In this document: positions 38,537-48,001 of the stretch, piece after piece
Layout: each line of letters opens with the position of its first letter
Position numbering within the stretch: position 1 is the first letter of the stretch
DNA from: Rosistilla carotiformis
GTDB lineage: Bacteria; Planctomycetota; Planctomycetia; Pirellulales; Pirellulaceae
Length of the DNA stretch: 64,000 nucleotides
Reading direction: 5' to 3'
NCBI RefSeq assembly: GCF_007753095.1
Contig: NZ_CP036348.1
Location: 6,425,411 to 6,489,410 of the forward strand
Notes under the pieces: model-generated
Told to the model about the DNA's origin: nothing
Seen by the model: the letters and a program-made list of their open reading frames with translations, nothing else
Databases searched by the model: none
Position numbers and translations under genes: made by a program

Positions 38537-38809
38537 ATGCCTCAAGTCAAAGAAGTCCCTCGCTGGTGCCGCCGCTGTCGAGAGGTGGTGCCCCATGAGT
38601 TCTATGAAAACATCTCGCGAGGCACGGTGATCGCTTTGTCGGTCGCGTCACTTGGTGTGGCATACCCCTTCTTAAACCGTTATCACATGAAATCGCAGAA
38701 CCGCTGCCTGTTCTGCAACGCTGAGAACAACGGACCGTACTTCAGTCGCCAACGCAAGCGACAACGCCAACAATCCAATACGTCGACACAGATGTTGCGA
38801 CTGCAATAG
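38537..38809 (+). CDS. Small membrane protein with two CxxC zinc-ribbon knuckles
   Basis: 90 residues from the ATG at 38537. A first CRRC pair (about residues 11-14) and a second CLFC pair (about 55-58) flank a hydrophobic helix (VIALSVASLGVAYPFLN), and the tail is very basic and Gln-rich (SRQRKRQRQQ). The arrangement suggests a zinc-ribbon split by a membrane-inserted hairpin. It lies 224 bases after the M50 fusion gene on the same strand, so it might belong to that unit. No strong ribosome site is seen; it could also be an independent small gene. Confidence 0.6.
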   Translation: MPQVKEVPRWCRRCREVVPHEFYENISRGTVIALSVASLGVAYPFLNRYHMKSQNRCLFCNAENNGPYFSRQRKRQRQQSNTSTQMLRLQ

Positions 38810-38886
38810 TCGCAATCGACGTTCTACCAACCCACCGCGCAACGGCGGTAGCGAGCGGCGAACCCTACCACAAATAGAAACCGCGT

Positions 38887-38923
38887 GGTGGGAGCCGCTG
38901 CATCGCAGCAGCAGCTCCCCACC
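38887..38923. terminator. Hairpin between convergent genes
   Basis: Outer arms GGTGGGAGC and GCTCCCCACC, with an inner GCTGC/GCAGC stem, form an imperfect stem-loop between the small zinc-ribbon gene and the convergent 1174-residue gene. No T tract follows, so a terminator role is inferred from position. Confidence 0.4.
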
Positions 38924-38939
38924 GTTAACGGGTTAACGA

Positions 38940-41900
38940 TCACGCCAATTCCGCTGCGGGGCGACTTGGTCGCGCATCGACGGGCGACATCGGATCGGCC
39001 CCTAAGGTTCCGACCAAATCCGCTAAATACTGCGGACTCGATACGATCTGAAGCTGTTGCTGCGCGTGCGCATAACGGGCGTCCAGATCGATCTCCGATT
39101 GCACCAAAGCAAGCGTCTCGCGCTGCGAATCGATGTAGTCCAAATGCCGCTGCCAAAGCGCGATGTCACGCTTCTGTTTGGCCTGCAAACGCGCCTGATA
39201 CCAATCGCTCGCTAACAGATAGTCTTTGGTAAACATCTCCCGCACCACGGGGCTGTTGGCATCGTGGCCATGCCAAGCCCCGGTTGCCATGATCGACAGG
39301 ATCGCTTGAATCGGTGGGCTCGCCAGCTGCCAAGTACCATCGTCGAAGTACCGCTGTGCCACTTTTTGCTGGGCATCGGCGATGTGCCGGACCCCTTCGG
39401 CAAACGCATCGGGATCCTGCAGTTCCGGTCGTAGAATCTCTTTGGAAAAGACCTTCCCAGGATTGTCAAAGACGCGTCCAAAATATTTGACAACGAATCG
39501 CTGCGTGATCCGATACCCGAGCCGGCTGGCCGGAACAAATTCCCCTTTGCTATCCACGTAATCAGCGATCGGTTCCAACAGCGATTGCTCGATCATCTGC
39601 CGAGGGTCGCGTTCCTTGGGCCCCAGTCGGCACCAGATCTCGGGGATCAACAGACTAATGTCGTGGCCGACTTCGAACCGCGGCCCGATGTGCCCCGCTG
39701 GCGTGCTGAAGCCGCTCAGGCCGGTCAGAATCATCGAGACCAAGACATCGTTCAGATCGACCGTCGGGGGCAGATTATTGAACGGCCCCTTGGTCAACGC
39801 GCCTTCGCTTCCCGCACCGGTCGTGCTGGGACTCTTGCCCGTCAAACTGCAGATGTAGTCCATGAACAGTTCGGGCAATTCCTGGTAGTGCAACGGCGAA
39901 TAGACCGCCAATTGCTTGATCCCTTGTTCCGGATCAGGCGGATTGTTGCGGCGTCCGCTGAGCACCGCGGCGACCGGCATGTGGACCGGTTGATCCATCG
40001 GAAGCGCCCGATGTAACCGCATCCCACGGTGGGCAACATAAGTATCCAACGGGGTTGTCAGATCCAACCGATCTTGCAAGTAGCGAGGATTCTTTGACGG
40101 TTTACCATCGATCATTCGCGGATGCGCTGAACTGACGACATAACTGGCATCGTGTTCCCCCGCATCGATCAACATTTCCCGCATCGGATCGGTGAATTCG
40201 CTCAACTCGATCGTACTCGAAAGCATCTCGAGTATCGCATGGTGGTCCTTGGGCTCATAATTACACAAGAAGTTCCCTGGACGCGACATATCCAATTCGG
40301 TCTGATGATCGAGCCCGCGATGGACCGCATCGTCGGGTCGTTGGAACAAGCGGAATTCGCAGTTCTCGACAAATTTGTAGCTGTCTGCCGGAGCAACGGC
40401 AGGGCCAACATCGCCAACATAGCGTCCCGGAATCACAACGCTTGCGGTGATGTCATCTTCCATCTGAACCTTCGCCGCGGCGATGAAGTCCTGACGCAGC
40501 TTGAAGGTCCGCCACTGGTCGCCGTCGAGTCCCACTTTCAGATACGTACCGACCAAATTACGACGGCCATGCTTCAATTGATGGCCCAGTTCGCCATTGA
40601 CGATATCGACGCTGAAGTGCTCCCGCCAATTCCCTTCCCATTCCGGCTTCGAGAAGCGTTTGATGATAAACGCCATCGCGTAGATGTGATTCGGAATCGA
40701 TGCCAACCAAGCGTTGTAGTCGTCGTTGTAATCGGGGGAAGGCGTGAGCAGTTTGATCATGCTGCCGAGCGAACGATCCGGATCGAGTACCTTTCGCGTG
40801 GGCAGGTTGGTGTAACTGGGTTTCTGTTTGTAATCGGGATGCCAACGGCCGCTGTAGTCGCGTTGGAACAATTCGTCCAACGTCGCAAAATCCCGCTCCA
40901 AATCCATTACAAAAATCGGCCCGTACAGCATGTAATCGCGCAGACTCTTGCTGATCTCGCTCTTGCCGCCACCGCTGACCGTGCAGGGCTTGTGACACAC
41001 TAAGCCTTCGCCCGCCGTACCAACAAGTCGCCACGACGGGGCCGCTGGGTGCTTATCCAGTCGAATTTTGTAACCGCTGGGCGCGATGTAAATGTTTTCA
41101 GGCAACAGCGGAATCCGTCGCTCTTCTCCCTCGTGCTGCCATTTGACGCACTGTTCCAACAGCGTCACCTTGGCATTCTCCGGGATATAAATCACCTCCG
41201 GATACAACCGATCGACACCATAGCCCTCGGGCTGGACATCGATGAATTCACTGTAGTCGCGAGCGAGATCTTCGAAAGTGCGATTGTTGTAACGACGACT
41301 ATCGACCTGGAATTCGTCTCCCAACGAATAACTGGCAAACGCCATCGCCCCGCCCGCGTGTTCCTCTTCGACTCCGCCTAACAGGTTCGCGGAATAACTG
41401 ATCTGCGACTTGACTTCTTTCTTGCAGTAGCCGTAGTAGTTGTCGGCGATCAGCGTCACGACGACCCCTTCGTCGGTCCGGCAGACCGCTTTGAAAGGCG
41501 ACCCGTCGTTGTAGCATTCGCTCTCGTCTTCCCAACACATCCGATCAGCGATCTGCAGCGGCGTCGCTTCGCTGATATGCGGCAGCCCCAATTCCTTTTT
41601 CGTCAACCGTTCCAGATGGGGTGCCAAGATCACGCAGCCCGTGTGGCCGGTCCAGTGTTCGACATCTAAGCCAGCATCGTTTTCGGGAACCAATGCGTCG
41701 CCGGCGTTACCGAAGATCGACTCTACAAAATCGAGGTTACTGACCAAAGCGCCCGGAGCGTAGAACCGCACCTCCATCCGCTTCTCGGTGCAGCAACCGG
41801 GAACCGCAGGGCATACTAACGGACGCAACAATAGACTGACAAAACAACGCGCCGGAGAATCGCTGTCGGCCGTGTAAGGCAGACTCATCAAGTCGTCCGG

Positions 41901-42464
41901 TGGAGACATCGCCGCCTGAAACAACTTTGCAAAGACCGCTTTGGGTACGGTCCGCTTGCTGCCAGCGATCGCGGGGCCCCCTTCGACGATGTGGAAGGTC
42001 CCCGCGGTGGTGCGGCGATCGAAGCGCGGATTATGCAAGACGCCGTTGTGAACGCGATAACTTTCGACGAAGGCGTTCTGGAAACGATCGCCGCGGGCGG
42101 GCAAGCTCAGCTCCCGCGCCACGCCATGGCGGTCAAGAACCAACGAACTCGATGGCAATCGCAGCGGACGCTCAAGCTTCAAGTCGGCGAAATGATTTGC
42201 CAAAAAGGTTTCGATCCGACGATCGACAGGGGCTCGGTAATCGGCCAATAAACGATTTTTCTCGCGCAAGTTTTGCAAGAAGCCAACGGAATATTGAGCC
42301 AAGGCGTGGTCGGTCGAATCGTCTTCGGGGGGCTGCAATCCGGCAGCGGCCAACTGCAGCGCGATGTAGCTGTGAAGCTTGGCGCGTTCGGCCGTATCTG
42401 TGGCAATCGCACGATCCCAACCGAGAGATCGTTGGATAGGTTCCGAGCTATTTGGCGAAGGCAT
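38940..42464 (-). CDS. 1174-residue protein, possible PPi-type phosphoenolpyruvate carboxykinase
   Basis: The ATG at 42464 has AGGA seven bases upstream; a longer frame to 42620 has no better start. There is no signal peptide or membrane helix. A P-loop-like GGGKSEISKSL segment lies in the central part, preceded by CHKPCTVS. Aspartate and histidine clusters (ETRHxD-like and DHHAILEML) may bind metals. Length near 1,150 residues and the GGGKSEIS-type loop bring to mind the large pyrophosphate-dependent PEP carboxykinases described from Entamoeba and Propionibacterium. This is recalled family knowledge, not a search result, so the assignment is tentative. That enzyme would interconvert oxaloacetate and PEP in central metabolism. 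Confidence 0.55.
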   Translation of the reverse strand: MPSPNSSEPIQRSLGWDRAIATDTAERAKLHSYIALQLAAAGLQPPEDDSTDHALAQYSVGFLQNLREKNRLLADYRAPVDRRIETFLANHFADLKLERPLRLPSSSLVLDRHGVARELSLPARGDRFQNAFVESYRVHNGVLHNPRFDRRTTAGTFHIVEGGPAIAGSKRTVPKAVFAKLFQAAMSPPDDLMSLPYTADSDSPARCFVSLLLRPLVCPAVPGCCTEKRMEVRFYAPGALVSNLDFVESIFGNAGDALVPENDAGLDVEHWTGHTGCVILAPHLERLTKKELGLPHISEATPLQIADRMCWEDESECYNDGSPFKAVCRTDEGVVVTLIADNYYGYCKKEVKSQISYSANLLGGVEEEHAGGAMAFASYSLGDEFQVDSRRYNNRTFEDLARDYSEFIDVQPEGYGVDRLYPEVIYIPENAKVTLLEQCVKWQHEGEERRIPLLPENIYIAPSGYKIRLDKHPAAPSWRLVGTAGEGLVCHKPCTVSGGGKSEISKSLRDYMLYGPIFVMDLERDFATLDELFQRDYSGRWHPDYKQKPSYTNLPTRKVLDPDRSLGSMIKLLTPSPDYNDDYNAWLASIPNHIYAMAFIIKRFSKPEWEGNWREHFSVDIVNGELGHQLKHGRRNLVGTYLKVGLDGDQWRTFKLRQDFIAAAKVQMEDDITASVVIPGRYVGDVGPAVAPADSYKFVENCEFRLFQRPDDAVHRGLDHQTELDMSRPGNFLCNYEPKDHHAILEMLSSTIELSEFTDPMREMLIDAGEHDASYVVSSAHPRMIDGKPSKNPRYLQDRLDLTTPLDTYVAHRGMRLHRALPMDQPVHMPVAAVLSGRRNNPPDPEQGIKQLAVYSPLHYQELPELFMDYICSLTGKSPSTTGAGSEGALTKGPFNNLPPTVDLNDVLVSMILTGLSGFSTPAGHIGPRFEVGHDISLLIPEIWCRLGPKERDPRQMIEQSLLEPIADYVDSKGEFVPASRLGYRITQRFVVKYFGRVFDNPGKVFSKEILRPELQDPDAFAEGVRHIADAQQKVAQRYFDDGTWQLASPPIQAILSIMATGAWHGHDANSPVVREMFTKDYLLASDWYQARLQAKQKRDIALWQRHLDYIDSQRETLALVQSEIDLDARYAHAQQQLQIVSSPQYLADLVGTLGADPMSPVDARPSRPAAELA

Positions 42465-42745
42465 TCGTAAATCCTGGGCAAAACAATGTGGAAAAGACAG
42501 GGCTGTTACACGACGAGCCCGCACGGGACAACTACCGTTGTCACACCAATGGTGTGGCAGATCGCCTGTGAATGAACCGGTCGAGATTATAGGGGAATCA
42601 ATCGATTCTTTCGCCTCCACAAACGCTTCGGCTGGCGATCAACCAAAATCTGGGTAAAATCGCCCTACGGCCCCAGGCCGCATCGGCGGCTAAAGCGACA
42701 CACTCCCTGTCGCGTTGCCGCCCCACCTTCCCTTAACGTCCCACG

Positions 42746-45304
42746 ATGAACAAGAAAATGTCATTAACGAAAGCAAAACTCCCAATCGGCCCGCTTCTGC
42801 TCGGGCTATGTATCGCACTTACGACGAGCCTTCCCGCTGCCGAGGAAAAGGCGTCGGCAGCGAAAAAGGGGGGAGTCGGTGTGACTCCAGCCGAATCGTT
42901 CAACGTCCCTGAAGGCTTTGAAGTCGAACTGCTGTACCAAGTCCCCTCCGACAGCGAAGGCTCTTGGGTCTGCCTGACGACCGACCCGAAAGGACGCCTG
43001 CTGGCCAGCGATCAATACGGCAGTCTCTATCGCATCACCGTGAAGGATGATGGCGCTGTCGATGTGGCGCGTCTGGAAGGGGAATTCGGCATGGCCCACG
43101 GCATGCTCTCCGCCTTTGGCAGCCTGTACATCAACGTCAACGGACAGCCTGGCAACGCGAAGCAGAAGGAAGTCAAAAGCGGCATCTATCGCTTGACCGA
43201 TACCACCGGCGACGATCAGTACGATAAGGTCGAACACCTGATCGAATTGCACGGTCGTGGCGAACACGGTCCGCACGCACTGGTCCTTTCTCCCGATGGC
43301 AAACAAATTTATGTTGCCGGCGGCAACACGACCGATCTGCCAGCCGAAGTTCCCCACAGCCGCGTCCCTCGCCATTGGTCGGAGGATCATCTGTTGGGAA
43401 GCATGCCCGACGCCCGCGGCCACAATGCGGGACGCTTGGCTCCCGGCGGTTGGGTCGCACGGATCAATCCCGACGGCAGCGACTTTGAAATCATCGCCAC
43501 CGGTTTCCGCAATGAATACGACATCGCCTTTAACCCCGCCGGCGAACTGTTCACCTACGATGCCGACATGGAATGGGACGTCGGTACCCCTTGGTACCGT
43601 CCGACCCGCGTGAACCATGTGGTCAGTGGCGCCGAGTTCGGTTGGCGCAATGGCGCTGGCAAGTGGCCAGCTTATTACCCCGACAGCCTCGGCGCTGTCG
43701 TCGACATCGGCCCCGGTTCGCCGACCGGAATCGCGTTTGGTACCGGTGCCAAGTTCCCAGCGAAGTACCAGAAGGCATTGTTCATCTGTGACTGGAGCTT
43801 CGGAAATATCTTTGCGGTCCACATGGACGAATCGGGTTCCAGCTACAACGGATCATTTGAAACCTTCGCAACCGCGGCGCCGTTGCCAGTGACCGATCTG
43901 GTCGTCCGACCTCAAGATGGCCTACTGTACTTCACGATCGGTGGCCGACGAACTCAGTCGGCACTCTACCGCATCCGCTACACCGGCCCCGAATCGACGG
44001 CTCCTGTCGAGGCATCAGCCGATCAAAAGTCGCAGGCGCTGCGTCAACTGCGGCACAAGCTGGAATCGTTCCACGGTTCGGCTAATCCCGAGGCAGTCGC
44101 TGCGGCGATTGCGGAACTCGGTAAAGCCGATCGCAACATCCGCTTTGCCGCTCGCATCGCCTTGGAACACCAACCTGTCGACCAATGGCGCAGCAAAGTC
44201 CTGGCGTTGACCGATCCTCAAGCGTTGATCCACGGCGTGATCGCTCTAGCCCGTTGCGGCGAAGCTTCCGATGCCTCCGCGGCGATCGAAGCCCTGACGT
44301 CGATCAAGTGGGACGCTCTGAGCGATTCGCAGCGGATCGATTTGCTGCGAGCCTACGGACTGACCTTCATTCGCTTGGGTAAGCCAAACGACGCACAACG
44401 TGCAACGATTCTGGCCCAGCTGGATCCTCATCTGCCCGGCAAAAACGTCGACGTCAACCGCGAACTGGCTCAGGTTCTGATCGCACTGGACGCCGACAAG
44501 ATCGCCGCTCGCGTCGTCGATCTGATGATCAACGCGCCGACGCAAGAAGATCAAATGCGATACGCGTTCGCGCTACGCGGACACGAAGCGACCTGGGACG
44601 CCGATTCGCAAAAAGCCTACTTCGGCTGGTTCCAGGACGCTGCTGCCGCCCGCGGCGGCATGTCGTTCGGCGGCTTCCTGACGAACATCCGTGATGCGGC
44701 AATCGCCAAGCTCTCGGATGAAAAGAAAGCCGAATTGGGCGACCTGCTGAAGACTCCAGAGGCTCGCGATCCGTTGGCCGACCTGGAACCGCGCGACGTC
44801 GTCAAGGAATGGAAGGTCGAGGACCTGACCGCCGACAGCGAAGCCACGAAGCAAGCGTATGACTTTGAACGCGGCAAGAAGATGTTCGCCGTCGGTCAGT
44901 GCTACAAGTGCCATCGAATGAGCGGCCAGGGAGGGATCTTGGGTCCCGATCTGACGGGTGCCGGCGGACGCTTCAGCAACAAGGATCTGTTGGTTTCGAT
45001 CATCGAACCGGACAAAGTCATCAGCGACCAATACGGTGCAACGCAGTTCCTGACGCTGGACGGCAAAGTCATCGTCGGCAAAGTCATTAACCTGTCGGGC
45101 GACCGCATGATGGTCCTGACCAACATGATGAACCCCGCCGATCAGACGACGATCATCCGCGACGACATCGATACGATGGGTGAAGCGACGACGTCGATGA
45201 TGCCCGCTGGATTGTTGAACACGATGACCGCTGAAGAGATCCGCGACCTGTTGGCGTATCTGAAGGCGGGAGGCAATCCGTCGCACGAGATCTACGCCAA
45301 GTAG
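42746..45304 (+). CDS. PVC-type beta-propeller / HEAT / cytochrome c protein
   Basis: 852 residues with a signal peptide (about 1-33). A six-bladed propeller of the soluble-dehydrogenase type (about 45-420) contains GFRNEYDIAFNPAGELFTYD and GAEFGWRNGAGKWPAYYPD. A helical HEAT-like part follows, then a C-terminal cytochrome c domain with haem site CYKCH at 719-723 and the distal region GPDLTGAG. This architecture is widespread and expanded in planctomycetes and verrucomicrobia. It is thought to oxidise sugars or related substrates outside the cytoplasm, passing electrons to haem. The gene stands alone between the 1174-residue gene and the MoxR gene. Confidence 0.92.
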   Translation: MNKKMSLTKAKLPIGPLLLGLCIALTTSLPAAEEKASAAKKGGVGVTPAESFNVPEGFEVELLYQVPSDSEGSWVCLTTDPKGRLLASDQYGSLYRITVKDDGAVDVARLEGEFGMAHGMLSAFGSLYINVNGQPGNAKQKEVKSGIYRLTDTTGDDQYDKVEHLIELHGRGEHGPHALVLSPDGKQIYVAGGNTTDLPAEVPHSRVPRHWSEDHLLGSMPDARGHNAGRLAPGGWVARINPDGSDFEIIATGFRNEYDIAFNPAGELFTYDADMEWDVGTPWYRPTRVNHVVSGAEFGWRNGAGKWPAYYPDSLGAVVDIGPGSPTGIAFGTGAKFPAKYQKALFICDWSFGNIFAVHMDESGSSYNGSFETFATAAPLPVTDLVVRPQDGLLYFTIGGRRTQSALYRIRYTGPESTAPVEASADQKSQALRQLRHKLESFHGSANPEAVAAAIAELGKADRNIRFAARIALEHQPVDQWRSKVLALTDPQALIHGVIALARCGEASDASAAIEALTSIKWDALSDSQRIDLLRAYGLTFIRLGKPNDAQRATILAQLDPHLPGKNVDVNRELAQVLIALDADKIAARVVDLMINAPTQEDQMRYAFALRGHEATWDADSQKAYFGWFQDAAAARGGMSFGGFLTNIRDAAIAKLSDEKKAELGDLLKTPEARDPLADLEPRDVVKEWKVEDLTADSEATKQAYDFERGKKMFAVGQCYKCHRMSGQGGILGPDLTGAGGRFSNKDLLVSIIEPDKVISDQYGATQFLTLDGKVIVGKVINLSGDRMMVLTNMMNPADQTTIIRDDIDTMGEATTSMMPAGLLNTMTAEEIRDLLAYLKAGGNPSHEIYAK

Positions 45305-45319
45305 ATCGATCGAGGCACT

Positions 45320-45336
45320 GCGGCATGTGATGCCGC
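45320..45336 (+). terminator. Short perfect hairpin after the cytochrome gene
   Basis: GCGGCAT and ATGCCGC flank a 3-base loop, 15 bases after the stop. No T tract follows. It is possibly a weak terminator or an mRNA 3' end structure. Confidence 0.4.
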
Positions 45337-45461
45337 CGATACAATGGGCTGAGCCGGAATGATCAGCGAATCATTTCGGCTTGGAAGTCGCATGTCGCGC
45401 GAAGCCCTCGCGGCACCGTGGCGGCAACGATTTGTCAGGTCGAAGAACTTGGAGTTTCGTG

Positions 45462-46586
45462 ATGGCAAAAAAAGCAGCCCAACCGAAGAAGAAAACGAAC
45501 AACGACGACCGGATGCTGCGGCGTCCGGCCGAAGATTTGTTTGCCGAAGAGATCGATGCGCTGATCAAAAACGATCAGCATCCATGCCCCAACGGCTGGC
45601 GAATGTCCGCCCGCAGCGTGCTCACCTACATCTGCGGCGGCAAAGCGGGCAACACGCCGATCACTCCCAAATACGTCGGCAACCGACGCCTTGTCGAGAT
45701 CGCGATCTCGACGCTGGTCACCGATCGGGCGCTGCTGTTGATCGGCGAACCGGGAACCGCGAAAAGCTGGCTCAGCGAACATCTGGCCGCGGCGATCAAC
45801 GGCGATTCAACGAAAGTTGTCCAAGGGACCGCGGGGACAACGGAAGAACAGATCCGCTACACCTGGAACTACGCGATGCTGATCGCTCACGGTCCCAGCC
45901 CCGAAGCATTGATCAAGAGTCCCGTCTTTCGCGCGATGGAGTCGGGGCAACTTGCCCGTTTCGAAGAGATCACGCGATGCGCGTCGGAAGTCCAAGACGC
46001 GATGATCTCGCTGCTGTCGGAAAAGCGGATCAGCGTTCCCGAACTGGCGACCGAAGTCGCTGCCGAAAAAGGGTTCTCGGTGATCGCGACGGCCAACACC
46101 CGCGACCGCGGCGTCAACGACATGTCGGCAGCTCTGAAACGCCGCTTCAATCTCGTCGTCCTGCCCAGTCCATCGGATCTGGAAACGGAGATCGACATCG
46201 TCACCGGCCGCGTTGCCCAACTGGCATCGAACCTCGACTTGCAAGCGGAACTACCGACGCCCGATGCCGTCGAAAAGGTCTGCACCATCTTCCGCGAACT
46301 GCGATCGGGCGAAACGCTCGACGGCAAGAACAAACTCAAAAGCCCCTCCGGCGTCCTCTCCACCGCCGAAGCGATCTCCTTGCTGTGCAACAGCATGGCC
46401 CTCGCGGGCAGCTTCGGAAACGGCAGCGTCACCGCCGAAGATATCGCAGCGGGCCTGCAGGGCTCGGTCGTCAAAGACGACGACAAAGATCACTTGGTCT
46501 GGTCGGAATACCTGAAGAACGTGATGAAGAAACGTGGCTCCCAGTGGCGACCACTCTTCGACGCCTGCTCCGACCATAATTCTTGA
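45462..46586 (+). CDS. MoxR-type AAA+ ATPase
   Basis: 374 residues from the ATG at 45462, with GGAG eight bases upstream. The N-terminus is Lys-rich (MAKKAAQPKKK). Walker A GEPGTAKSW, Walker B-like ARFEEITRC, a sensor-1 ATANTRDRG and an arginine-bearing ALKRRFNL are all present, as in MoxR/AAA_5 proteins. These act as chaperones that help assemble or insert cofactors into protein complexes, usually with a von Willebrand factor A-domain partner. No such partner is encoded next to it. The convergent IMPase gene lies beyond a repeat-bearing spacer. Confidence 0.88.
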   Translation: MAKKAAQPKKKTNNDDRMLRRPAEDLFAEEIDALIKNDQHPCPNGWRMSARSVLTYICGGKAGNTPITPKYVGNRRLVEIAISTLVTDRALLLIGEPGTAKSWLSEHLAAAINGDSTKVVQGTAGTTEEQIRYTWNYAMLIAHGPSPEALIKSPVFRAMESGQLARFEEITRCASEVQDAMISLLSEKRISVPELATEVAAEKGFSVIATANTRDRGVNDMSAALKRRFNLVVLPSPSDLETEIDIVTGRVAQLASNLDLQAELPTPDAVEKVCTIFRELRSGETLDGKNKLKSPSGVLSTAEAISLLCNSMALAGSFGNGSVTAEDIAAGLQGSVVKDDDKDHLVWSEYLKNVMKKRGSQWRPLFDACSDHNS

Positions 46587-46650
46587 TCGTCGGAATCGCT
46601 CCGCTAGGCTCGTGAACCTGGCTTGGACCGCAGGATGCCAAATCGCCAGG

Positions 46651-46848
46651 GTGCCACTGGCCCTGCCAGTGCTGCCCCCCCCTAGCAAATGCATGACCAA
46701 GCCAAGTATCCAATGCCGACGACCTACGTCGCAACACCCTAAAGCACGACGTTGCATCCGAGGGCGAAGGGATTCTCAACTGGACAACGTCCCGATCCTA
46801 CGGAACTCAAACCTTCGATCAAGAAGACACTGGCAGAGCCAGTGGCAC
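46651..46848. repeat. REP/BIME-like palindromic repeat unit, copy 1
   Basis: Bounded by two inverted palindromes: CACTGGC-CCT-GCCAGTG at 46655-46671 and CACTGGC-AGA-GCCAGTG at 46828-46844, each a 7-base stem with a 3-base loop. The outer sequences (GTGCCACTGG at the left, CCAGTGGCAC at the right) are reverse complements, so the unit has terminal inverted repeats. Size about 198 bases; it is non-coding. Confidence 0.7.
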
Positions 46849-46883
46849 ACGAACAACGACTCTGCTCGATTCTAAAATGCCGG

Positions 46884-47088
46884 GTGGCACTGGCTCTGCC
46901 AGTGCTGATTTGCCAAAGCCCCAGTGAATGCAGCACCAAGTAATCTCAACAATGCCGAAGGCCTGGACTACAGCATCCCAGAGCACGACGTTGCAATCGG
47001 AGACGAAGGGAGGACGGTATTGGATAACGTCCCAATCAAGTCACACTCAAACCTTCGATCAGCAGTGCACTGGCAGAGCCAGTGGCAC
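46884..47088. repeat. REP/BIME-like palindromic repeat unit, copy 2
   Basis: The same layout as copy 1: CACTGGC-TCT-GCCAGTG at 46888-46904 and CACTGGC-AGA-GCCAGTG at 47068-47084. Interior blocks are similar to copy 1 but diverged, and the right ends are exactly 240 bases apart. About 205 bases, non-coding. Confidence 0.7.
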
Positions 47089-47164
47089 CCGGGCACGACG
47101 TAGTTCGTGTGCCACACACTAGCTCCGAATCATTGGAACAATCGAGCCATTGGCACCGCAGTCG

Positions 47165-47989
47165 TTAAAATCCAGCGGGTTGGTGACGTTGGACGATCTC
47201 GGAGAGCTTCGGGTGCAGTTTGCCATTGGTCACGATCACGCCGCCGGCCTGCAGCCCCAGCGGTTCGCCTCGCGATGTTGTTATCGTTCCCCCCGCCTCT
47301 TCGACGATCAGCTTCCCGGCGGCGAAGTCCCACGGCGAGAGGAAGTATTCAAAAAAGCCGCCGAACTGCCCCGCTGCGACGCCACACAGGTCGAGCGCCG
47401 CGGCGCCCATCCGGCGGATTCCGTGAATCTGATGTTGCGAGAACAGTTCGCCGATCGCATCGAGGGTCGCCTGCATCAACTTGCCGCGATCGTAATGGAA
47501 CCCGCACGCCAGCATCGCTTGCCCCAGCGACTCTTCGCTCGAAACGCTCAACCGGCGATCGTTGCTCCACGCCCCAGCCCCCGCGATCGCCGTGAACCAA
47601 TCCTCGCGAATCGGGTTGTAGACGATGCCGACCTGCGGCTGGCCGCGATAACAGTAGGCGATCGAGATCGCAAAATGGGGAATGCTGTGGGCGAAGTTGT
47701 TTGTCCCGTCCAAGGGATCGATCACCCACAGATGCTCCGCTTCGATCGCTCCCGAAAGCTCCTCTTCTCCCAACAGCTCGTGATCGGGATACGCCGCTCG
47801 TATCACGCTCGCAATCGTCTGTTCCGATTCGAGATCGGCGTCGGAGACGAGGTTGTGTTGGCCTCCGGTTGCGTCGGCTTTACTGCGGATCTGCACGCCG
47901 GTTTCGTAATAGCGGCGCAGCACGTCGCCGGCGGCAACCGCGGCCTGGCGTGCGACTTCCATGATCTGCTCTCGATCCAAATCGCTCAT
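47165..47989 (-). CDS. Inositol monophosphatase-family phosphatase
   Basis: 274 residues. The metal-site motifs are present: GEEELSG, WVIDPLDGTNNFAHSIPHF (about residues 90-109) and the C-terminal SPWDFAAGKLIVEEAGG. Members dephosphorylate inositol monophosphate, 3'-phosphoadenosine phosphates or related substrates with magnesium; the specificity cannot be told from sequence alone. Start at 47989 is 12 bases after the aroB stop, so the two genes are probably cotranscribed. Confidence 0.92.
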   Translation of the reverse strand: MSDLDREQIMEVARQAAVAAGDVLRRYYETGVQIRSKADATGGQHNLVSDADLESEQTIASVIRAAYPDHELLGEEELSGAIEAEHLWVIDPLDGTNNFAHSIPHFAISIAYCYRGQPQVGIVYNPIREDWFTAIAGAGAWSNDRRLSVSSEESLGQAMLACGFHYDRGKLMQATLDAIGELFSQHQIHGIRRMGAAALDLCGVAAGQFGGFFEYFLSPWDFAAGKLIVEEAGGTITTSRGEPLGLQAGGVIVTNGKLHPKLSEIVQRHQPAGF

Positions 47990-48001
47990 CTTCGGTTCAC
48001 T

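Larger units (their letters stand above)
46587..47164. other. Repeat-bearing spacer between convergent genes
   Basis: 578 bases that do not look coding: the open frames here run across the palindromes and share no codon bias with their neighbours. It contains two copies of a palindrome-bounded repeat, described separately. Further near-identical blocks (CAAACCTTCGATCA at 46808 and 47048, GACGTTGCA at 46748 and 46987) show that the copies derive from a common unit. Confidence 0.75.

Noticed and set aside
46587-47164. Short open frames in the repeat spacer, and the hairpins as a possible CRISPR array
   Set aside because: Frames run through palindromes with no conserved protein. Only four palindromes exist, in alternating spacing of about 173 and 180 bases, not the short regular spacers of CRISPR; no cas genes are present.
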